Assembly: GCF_024357955.1 (NCBI RefSeq)
Contig: NZ_JANEYT010000042.1
Coordinates: 1 to 40,262 of the forward strand
Length of the DNA: 40,262 nucleotides
Origin: Photobacterium pectinilyticum
GTDB taxonomy: Bacteria > Pseudomonadota > Gammaproteobacteria > Enterobacterales > Vibrionaceae
Direction: 5' to 3'
Position numbers and translations under genes: made by a program. Shown piece by piece: positions 35,317 to 40,262 of this stretch; positions within the stretch are counted from its first letter, which is position 1; each line of letters opens with the position of its first letter. Under the pieces are notes generated by a model, which was not told where the DNA came from, searched no databases, and worked only from the letters and a program-made list of their open reading frames with translations.

Positions 35317-35432
35317 CGCATCAACAACGCATCACTCTCCTATAAAGAGTTTAGCGTTATTACGACACAACAAAACCTTGATATCTAGATTTAATAATTA
35401 GATAGGCTGGACAAATTGCCGTGATTAAAAGC

Positions 35433-35464
35433 AAAAAGGGAGCACTATGCAGTGCTCCCTTTTT
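35433..35464. terminator. Strong bidirectional intrinsic terminator
   Basis: AAAAAGGGAGCACT (35433-35446) and AGTGCTCCCTTTTT (35451-35464) form a perfect 14-base stem with a four-base loop ATGC. A T-run is present on both strands. It lies six bases beyond the stop of the minus-strand 77-aa gene, which it terminates. Confidence 0.9.
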
Positions 35465-35470
35465 GACAAA

Positions 35471-35704
35471 TTATGGCTCTTCATGCTCTTGCTGAATGTC
35501 AGAGCAGAACTTCAGCTCACCACTTTCAATGTGATGGCACAACGGTGCTCGTCCATTATGAACATTTTCGACTTCTACCCATTTTCCCGCTGATTGTACG
35601 CTTCCAGCGAAAAGAAGCCCGGTTACCACCGCTCCACACCCCACACCGAGGATGTTTTTGGTTCGGCGCGTATTACGTGTTTTGATTGTAATTTGCTTTT
35701 TCAT
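35471..35704 (-). CDS. Small exported protein of unknown function (77 aa)
   Basis: The basic N-terminus (MKKQITIKTRNTRRTK) is followed by a hydrophobic stretch, NILGVGCGAVVTGLLFAGSV, with a likely cleavage after SVQSA. The short mature part (GKWVEVENVHNGRAPLCHHI, then ESGELKFCSDIQQEHEEP) has two cysteines that may form a disulfide, and an acidic end. No family is recognised. A strong terminator directly after the stop supports an expressed gene, but the ribosome site is weak. Confidence 0.6.
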   Translation of the reverse strand: MKKQITIKTRNTRRTKNILGVGCGAVVTGLLFAGSVQSAGKWVEVENVHNGRAPLCHHIESGELKFCSDIQQEHEEP

Positions 35705-36318
35705 CTATCTATTCTGTTTTCTTGATTCAAGACTATTAGGCCTGTGACAAAAAAGTACCAACCCAATAGTGTGTTTGCATTCAAACAGCTGATAACTCAA
35801 TGACCTAGCCAGCATCAAACTGTCACTTTTTTAACATAAAACCTCTAAAGCATTAAAAACAAAAGACTTTAGTGGTCACAGCACCCCGTTACAGGGTTGG
35901 ACATAATGCAATCTGAACAGAAAATAAACAACCCCGAATTGGGTCATTTGTAAGAAAAAGCGGGTTAATATACGAACGGTGAAAAGCAAACCATGACACC
36001 AACGACGGCTAGTTATACATGATGTGATGAACACCTCATTTTTACTGCGAGAGCCTGAAAATCACAATAACTGCGGAGAATGGTTGGACCGAGCCATCGA
36101 CCAAATGATAGTAATTATCATTAATGGCGATAAGTGCAGAATAAGTACTTCTCAATTTAGATATACGATAGGAGGAGTTATGGACGCAGCCCGCTGGGAG
36201 AGACACACGTTATTAGCTGATAATACCGAATGTAACGCAGCATATTGAACAACTGCATTCCCGGAATGAATGCGAAATAAATGTCAAGTTCAAACTGCAT
36301 TAGGCCCGACTAAAAGAA
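35705..36318. other. Gene-poor spacer with small hairpins
   Basis: No convincing gene is visible in these 614 bases. Two short hairpins with ACCC and GGGT arms occur at about 35883-35899 and 35931-35944. A CTAAAG/CTTTAG dyad lies near 35846-35876. An open frame of 74 codons on the plus strand (36024-36248) has no ribosome site and no recognisable product. The region includes the promoter of the 77-aa gene and could hide a small RNA. Confidence 0.35.
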
Positions 36319-36365
36319 AGTCCTATTCAATGGGAGCAGCGGTTAAGCAGCCATTGAATAGGACT
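36319..36365 (-). terminator. Hairpin terminator spanning the arfA stop codon
   Basis: AGTCCTATTCAATGG (36319-36333) and CCATTGAATAGGACT (36351-36365) are perfect 15-base inverted repeats. The TAA stop of arfA lies in the 17-base loop at 36343-36345. On the transcript the stem is followed by TTTCTTTT, so it can act as an intrinsic terminator. The long stem is also a possible RNase III substrate. Either event would leave arfA mRNA without a stop codon. Confidence 0.88.
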
Positions 36366-36567
36366 CTCGTCCTGAATATTTATCTTTACGTCTAAAGCTT
36401 CCCTTCCCTTTTTTGGCTTTAACTACGCGGGTTTTGAATAACTGGCTAGTGACCACCGCTTTTAATGCATTGTCCTTGATTACGCCCCGGCCGAACTCAG
36501 TATCAACTGAGCCAATATCATAATTATCACTGACTATTGTGAGTGACTGCTTTATTTTCTTACCCAT
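36343..36567 (-). CDS. arfA: Alternative ribosome-rescue factor A
   Basis: ArfA frees ribosomes stalled at the end of mRNAs lacking a stop codon by recruiting release factor RF2, as a back-up to tmRNA. The 74-aa product carries the family core: GVIKDNALKAVVTSQLFKTR, then VVKAKKGKGSFRRKDKY. This compares with the IKDNAIEALLHDPLFRQRV and KKGKGSYMRK of E. coli ArfA. The C-terminal tail (SGRESYSMAA) is coded inside the terminator hairpin. The known control applies: with working tmRNA the stop-less message is tagged and degraded, and when tmRNA fails a shortened active ArfA builds up. AGAGG precedes the ATG. Confidence 0.9.
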   Translation of the reverse strand: MGKKIKQSLTIVSDNYDIGSVDTEFGRGVIKDNALKAVVTSQLFKTRVVKAKKGKGSFRRKDKYSGRESYSMAA

Positions 36568-36590
36568 AGATAAATTCCTCTTAGATTACT

Positions 36591-37724
36591 CTAGATTTTG
36601 CCCTTTTGTTGTCCGAACCGTTGACGATACAGCTTAAGGAAGTGAAGTACAATCTCCCTCGCAACATCTGTTTCGCAGTTAGTCAAAAAAACCATTCCTG
36701 TCTGAGTATGACGATTAAACAACATCTCAGTACGGATCCCTTTAACCCAACCGCCATGATGCACAAAGCCGGAAATCCCCTTGTAATCAAACGTCCGCCA
36801 TCCTAAACCGTAATGCACATTACTGAGTTTCGCCCGGTATCGATACTGATTAGCCCGAATGTGCGGCTTATGCATTATCTCCAACAATGGTGGCTGCAAT
36901 ACAGAAGGATTATGACCAAATTGCGCAAGCATCCACTTAGATAGGTCTTGTGCACTAGCATTAACTCCTGCAGCTGCCGGCACTCGATAGTAATATGGAG
37001 CAGGCTTAACGGGTGCAAAGCCCGCTTTCACTTTTACATGGGGCGTAACACGGTTAGCTGACTGCTTAAACCCCTCCATTCCATATGATGCATTATCCAT
37101 TTCGAGCGGCAGAAAAATATTCTCTTGCACAAAGTTTGAGTAATCCATCCCGACAGCCAGTTTTAACATATCCGCGGAAAGGTTGTAGACCACATTTTGA
37201 TAGCCATAACACTTGCCCGGGTCACAGACAAACTTGACTCTATCAAGCATCTGCAGAATACGCGTGTACTTCACATTATCTTCAATCAAGTCAGAATAAG
37301 CTTGGGGAACCAAGCCTGTGGTATGAGATAAAAGATGCCGTAATGTCACGTCTTTGCCTAACTGTGGATCACTGAATTCGATGTTATCCAAATACGGTAC
37401 AACATGGGTGTCCCACTCTATAACTCCCTGATCAACAAGAATCGACACCGCAGCGGAGGCGAACGTCTTTGATATGGAAGCCAGTGGAAATACAGTCGCC
37501 GAGTCTATCTTGTTTTTACTCCCTTTTTTGGTTACGCCATATCCTCGTAATAACCTGATATCACCATTAATAACAACTGCTAATGAGGCACCCGGAATGC
37601 CCTTCTTAACCGCTTTTTTGACATATTGATCAAGTTCAACTGCCATGTCATCGTATTCAGCAGCAACGACTGGCACTGACGTCAGCAACCACAAGGCTAA
37701 CCCCAGGATCCAATAACTTTTCAT
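36591..37724 (-). CDS. Exported serine hydrolase of the beta-lactamase/DD-peptidase family
   Basis: A signal peptide (MKSYWILGLALWLLTSVPVV, cleavage after VAA) precedes a class C beta-lactamase-like domain of about 350 residues. The catalytic SxxK is ASISKTF near residue 83. A YxN motif appears as GYQNVVYNLS, and the third box is HHGGW in place of the KTG of true beta-lactamases. That third box is usual for esterases, D-aminopeptidases and similar members, so antibiotic resistance should not be assumed. Its target is probably a peptidoglycan fragment or an ester. The gene ends 23 bases before the arfA start. A TTG just upstream of the ATG is disregarded. Confidence 0.85.
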   Translation of the reverse strand: MKSYWILGLALWLLTSVPVVAAEYDDMAVELDQYVKKAVKKGIPGASLAVVINGDIRLLRGYGVTKKGSKNKIDSATVFPLASISKTFASAAVSILVDQGVIEWDTHVVPYLDNIEFSDPQLGKDVTLRHLLSHTTGLVPQAYSDLIEDNVKYTRILQMLDRVKFVCDPGKCYGYQNVVYNLSADMLKLAVGMDYSNFVQENIFLPLEMDNASYGMEGFKQSANRVTPHVKVKAGFAPVKPAPYYYRVPAAAGVNASAQDLSKWMLAQFGHNPSVLQPPLLEIMHKPHIRANQYRYRAKLSNVHYGLGWRTFDYKGISGFVHHGGWVKGIRTEMLFNRHTQTGMVFLTNCETDVAREIVLHFLKLYRQRFGQQKGKI

Positions 37725-38344
37725 CAACTTTACTACCTAGCCAAAATTATATTTACCAAAACACGCCAAGGAATGAATTGGATCTATATCCAAGTAACTT
37801 CGTTTTAAATTGCTTGGCTTTAAGCGTAGACGTATCAATGAAAGGGCTTTTTTCTCTCAATTGAGAATGCATGTCATGCTTAGTGACATCATTGACAAAT
37901 TAGCAATTCCATTACGTAAAGTTTTTTCGAAGAGAATAAAATACTGCTATTTTTTAGAGCATTTTTATTTGATTTACTCTAATATGCATTTATTCAGCAT
38001 TAGTTTTATACAGTGTATTTTTTATGCTTTCATCATTAAAAATAAATACACACGTGTACGCTGAAATATATTTACACCTGTACGCTGAATTAACTTACAG
38101 GTGTAAGCTTAAATTGTAGAGAAACGGCGATTTTACTAGCAGTTTAATACCAGAAGTCTGCTGATTAGTATTTTTACACTAAAACAACAAAAATCACTTA
38201 TCTCAATAAAACAATAACTTAAAAGAAAACCAATGAGAAAACCGAGAGCTAGAACACATTTTTTCTTTTATTATTTTCATTTCTCATTACAATACATCGC
38301 CTTGATTCGGCTTAAGGCAGTTTTTAATAATAAGGTATCAAGTC
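37725..38344. promoter_or_regulatory. Divergent intergenic region upstream of the MaoC-type gene
   Basis: These 620 AT-rich bases separate two divergent genes. The 84-codon plus-strand frame at 37810-38064 has no ribosome site or recognisable content and ends inside the operator-like motifs, so it is not called. The notable content is the triple palindromic array at 38045-38110. About 230 bases remain between that array and the MaoC start. Confidence 0.55.
38045..38110. promoter_or_regulatory. Three evenly spaced palindromic operator-like motifs (FabR-like)
   Basis: Three related motifs of the form TACA-NN-TGTAcGCT are centred near 38053.5, 38077.5 and 38100.5. They are ACACACGTGTACGCT, TTTACACCTGTACGCT and CTTACAGGTGTAAGCT. 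The half-site TGTACGCTGAA occurs twice exactly. It is similar to the operator of FabR, the TetR-type repressor of unsaturated fatty acid genes, as I recall it (AGCGTAC with spacer then GTACGCT). Spacing of 23-24 bases puts the sites on nearly the same helix face. Confidence 0.55.
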
Positions 38345-39088
38345 ATGAAAGTTGTCGATTATTTTAAGCAAAAACGTGGTGACCTATCACTGCATGCATT
38401 TGAATTAAAAGACTTACTCTCTCCTTCATTGCGTGAGCACTGGCTTGACTTCGTTAACCGAGCGAACAAAACTCAGCTTGGTTCCCTTGTTATGGATAAA
38501 CAGTCTGCATCTAACGATGACGTAGTCGAACAGCCTAGTAAAACAAAGATAGAAAAGACTGTAGTGAACAATATCGCACCTAAAGCTGCTGTAACAACTC
38601 CAGCGCCAATTGAAATGAAGCCTGAAGCTGAAGCGCTTTACAAAGAACTGACGGCTACCCTTGGTGAAGTTATCCATACTGGTGAATGGATGACCGTCGA
38701 TCAGGGTCGTATTAATCAATTTGCTGATGTTACTGAAGATCATCAGTGGATTCACACCAACCCAGAACGAGCTGCGGAAGAGTCTCCATTTAAAACGACT
38801 ATCGCACATGGCTTCCTGACCTTGTCACTGCTATCTGTTCTTACCGATAGTGTTGACCCTGAGAATCAGAAGTTCCCAACGGCTAAAATGACCGTTAACT
38901 TGGGTTTCAACCAGATCCGCTTCCCGTATCCGGTAAAATCTGAAAACCGTATTCGCGCTACAACTAAAATTCAGTCTGTAAAGCCAGTTAAACGGGGTCT
39001 GGAAATTGTTCAAGAGCTAACGGTTCAAATTGAAGGCGTTCGACGCCCAGGATGTGTCGCTGAATCGGTTATTCAACTACACTTCTAA
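38345..39088 (+). CDS. MaoC-type (R)-specific enoyl-CoA hydratase with N-terminal extension (PhaJ-like)
   Basis: The C-terminal 140 residues are a hot-dog hydratase domain. The catalytic Asp and His are visible in INQFADVTEDHQWIHTNPER, followed by TIAHGFLTLSLLSVLT and NLGFNQIRFPYPVKS. This type makes (R)-3-hydroxyacyl-CoA from enoyl-CoA, linking fatty acid oxidation to polyhydroxyalkanoate synthesis. The first 95 residues are unusual: a helical segment (MKVVDYFKQKRGDLSLHAFE, then LREHWLDFVNRANKTQLGSL) followed by a Lys/Ala/Pro linker. Neither phaC nor other PHA genes are in the window. A clear terminator follows. The upstream triple operator suggests control by fatty acid status. Confidence 0.85.
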   Translation: MKVVDYFKQKRGDLSLHAFELKDLLSPSLREHWLDFVNRANKTQLGSLVMDKQSASNDDVVEQPSKTKIEKTVVNNIAPKAAVTTPAPIEMKPEAEALYKELTATLGEVIHTGEWMTVDQGRINQFADVTEDHQWIHTNPERAAEESPFKTTIAHGFLTLSLLSVLTDSVDPENQKFPTAKMTVNLGFNQIRFPYPVKSENRIRATTKIQSVKPVKRGLEIVQELTVQIEGVRRPGCVAESVIQLHF

Positions 39089-39118
39089 CCCAAGAACTAA
39101 CAAACCAGAAAGTTCGCT

Positions 39119-39148
39119 ATGCCAAAGACAACGTGCTTTGGCATTTTT
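39119..39148 (+). terminator. Intrinsic terminator after the MaoC-type gene
   Basis: ATGCCAAAG (39119-39127) and CTTTGGCAT (39136-39144) form a nine-pair stem with an eight-base loop, followed by TTTT. It lies 31 bases after the MaoC stop. Confidence 0.9.
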
Positions 39149-39234
39149 GTATCTGCCTATCAGGCCTTGCTGCCCCACCAACCAATATACCAACCTATAA
39201 AACTGTGTGATATATCAGCGCTCAGCCTACCATT

Positions 39235-39348
39235 ATGATTAGCCTTGATACCGTTATTGCTTTAGTTGCTTTTTTAGCCATTACCGCAATAGTAAAGGTG
39301 CTTAATATCCAACAAGATACGCGTCATTTAACGTTGGGAGTCCATTAA
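39235..39348 (+). CDS. Possible 37-aa single-span membrane peptide
   Basis: A short frame starts MISLDTVIALVAFLAITAIV and ends with KVLNIQQDTRHLTLGVH. It has one hydrophobic segment and a polar, partly basic tail, the usual shape of small bacterial membrane proteins. There is no good ribosome site before the ATG, and no promoter is obvious in the gap. It is listed as a possibility only. The gap 39149-39464 holds nothing else recognisable. Confidence 0.3.
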   Translation: MISLDTVIALVAFLAITAIVKVLNIQQDTRHLTLGVH

Positions 39349-39464
39349 GTAGAAATAGTTGATATGGTTCACCCTTTAATGATTTTTCGTTTTAACAATC
39401 CATACTAACCTACTGCTTTTACACTATGTTTAAAGAGTAATTGAACCGAATGGAGTAGATAAGA

Positions 39465-39668
39465 ATGCCGCTGTTAGCTTGCCCTCTTTGCGAAAAATCG
39501 ATTTCTAAACGCGCCCATACCTGCCCTAACTGTGGTGAGCCAGACCCGTTTCGCTACTACAGCCGAAAGAGCTGGGTCGAACGCATTATATGGACGGTGG
39601 TGATAGCCATTATTGTTATTTATAGTTGGCTAGAATTGCTGCCAATGGTAATTGAAGCGCTTCGTTAG
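39465..39668 (+). CDS. Small zinc-ribbon membrane protein
   Basis: The 67-aa product has an N-terminal zinc ribbon, with CPLC near residue 6 and CPNCGEPDP near residue 20 giving four cysteine ligands. One membrane span follows, in ERIIWTVVIAIIVIYSWLEL. Proteins of this layout are common and mostly uncharacterised. Some are involved in membrane stress or regulate partner proteins. TGGAG lies eight bases before the ATG. The gene is convergent with the rpiB-like gene. Confidence 0.75.
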   Translation: MPLLACPLCEKSISKRAHTCPNCGEPDPFRYYSRKSWVERIIWTVVIAIIVIYSWLELLPMVIEALR

Positions 39669-39682
39669 CTTGAGTTCTGTGC

Positions 39683-40153
39683 TCAAGAATGACGTTCTTC
39701 TTTTTTTAGCTGATGAGCTTCTATCTCGCTAATAAGACTAAGTCTATATTGGCGTGTTTCCGTACCATCAAACTTTGCATCGAGCCATGTTTTAACGAGT
39801 TGCAATGCAGTAGATAGATCGGTATTGAGAGCACCAAGGGTAAGCACATTGGTATCATTATGCTCTTTTGATTGCTTTACCGTGTAAAGGTTTGTCCCCA
39901 TCACTGCACGAATATCGTTAACTTTATTGGCGCAGATTGACATACCAACACCTGTGCCGCAAATCAAAATCCCTCTATCTACCTTGCCTTGGTTTATCAG
40001 GTTTGTTACCTCCTCAGCATACAAAGCGGAATGTGTTCGGTCTTTATCATCGGTACCAACGTTCACCATTGTATGGCCCAAAGCCTCAAGATTTTCTGTT
40101 ATACGACACTTCATCTCGACACCCATGTGATCATTGCCAATTGCTATTTTCAT
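39683..40153 (-). CDS. rpiB: RpiB/LacAB-family sugar-phosphate isomerase
   Basis: This 156-aa protein belongs to the ribose-5-phosphate isomerase B family, which interconverts aldose and ketose phosphates. The start MKIAIGNDHMGVEMKCRITE carries the conserved Asp-His pair, the middle has DRGILICGTGVGMSICANKV with the catalytic cysteine, and KEHNDTNVLTLG has the conserved His. The usual TDYP stretch is replaced by RTHSALYAEEV, so the substrate may be another pentose or hexose phosphate, as in other subgroups. AAGGA lies upstream of the ATG. It faces the start of another gene at the right edge. Confidence 0.85.
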   Translation of the reverse strand: MKIAIGNDHMGVEMKCRITENLEALGHTMVNVGTDDKDRTHSALYAEEVTNLINQGKVDRGILICGTGVGMSICANKVNDIRAVMGTNLYTVKQSKEHNDTNVLTLGALNTDLSTALQLVKTWLDAKFDGTETRQYRLSLISEIEAHQLKKEERHS

Positions 40154-40247
40154 ATTGATTCAATCCTTTGTTTAAAGCTATACCTATCGCTATGTTCCCT
40201 TAAGTTGTTGCTAAACTTAAAGTAGGCAGCAACTGGAGGGAATTTTT

Positions 40248-40262
40248 ATGCTCCAAGCCCAC
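40248..40262 (+). CDS. Start of an unidentified gene (partial)
   Basis: An ATG follows a strong ribosome site, GGAGG, eight bases away, giving MLQAH before the window ends. It is divergent from the rpiB-like gene. A dyad GTTGCT (40207-40212) and AGCAAC (40228-40233) lies between them and may be an operator. The product cannot be named. Confidence 0.5.

Noticed and set aside
36024..36248. 74-codon plus-strand open frame
   Set aside because: It lacks a ribosome site and recognisable content. It may be chance in a gene-poor spacer, although a small gene cannot be fully excluded.
36591..37724. Antibiotic-resistance beta-lactamase
   Set aside because: SxxK and YxN-like motifs are present but the KTG box is replaced by HHGG, the pattern of esterase or peptidase relatives.
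37810..38064. 84-codon plus-strand open frame upstream of the MaoC-type gene
   Set aside because: It has no ribosome site, an odd hydrophobic and aromatic composition from AT-rich DNA, and it runs into the operator-like array.

Overview
The window most probably comes from a Vibrio/Photobacterium-type gammaproteobacterium (Vibrionaceae). The grounds are the moderate GC content, the gammaproteobacterial proteins (RhaA, RhaB, KduI, PocR-like regulator, ArfA) and the gene mix. Nothing in the window fixes the species. No rRNA, tRNA, CRISPR array or intact transposase was seen.

Region 1 (about 71-24749) is one very long run of minus-strand genes. Read in the direction of transcription it starts with microcompartment genes and ends with L-rhamnose catabolism. 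The order is pduA, pduB, a glycyl radical diol dehydratase, its radical-SAM activase, pduF, a tailed BMC shell protein (pduK-like), pduL, pduM, pduN, pduP, pduQ, pduU, a propionate/acetate kinase, a second iron-type alcohol dehydrogenase, pduS and pduT. Then follow rhaB, rhaA, a sugar ABC transporter (binding protein, ATPase, two permeases), rhaM, rhaD and an AraC-type regulator. The proposed logic is: rhamnose is imported, epimerised, isomerised, phosphorylated and cleaved to DHAP plus L-lactaldehyde. Lactaldehyde is reduced to 1,2-propanediol. The diol is dehydrated inside a protein shell by a B12-independent glycyl radical enzyme. Propionaldehyde then goes to 1-propanol (PduQ) or to propionyl-CoA, propionyl-phosphate and propionate plus ATP (PduP, PduL, kinase). 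No B12-dependent dehydratase, reactivase or cobalamin adenosyltransferase is present, although PduS, PduT and a PocR-like regulator are. A PocR-like AraC regulator (25334-26215) is divergent from pduA across 584 bp.

Region 2 (26451-30952) is a minus-strand operon: kduI, a TRAP transporter (dctP, dctQ, dctM) and an IclR regulator, probably for uronate-derived sugars. It lies between two same-orientation copies of a 22-bp sequence exactly 5100 bp apart, which suggests an inserted module.

Region 3 (31463-40262) is a loose mixture of single genes. It holds a NUDIX hydrolase, a small lipoprotein, a 75-aa protein, a 724-aa exported DUF6351-like putative hydrolase, a small exported protein, a serine beta-lactamase-like hydrolase, arfA with a hairpin across its stop codon, a MaoC-type hydratase preceded by three evenly spaced palindromic operator-like motifs, a small zinc-ribbon membrane protein and an RpiB-type isomerase. 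Partial genes occur at both window ends.
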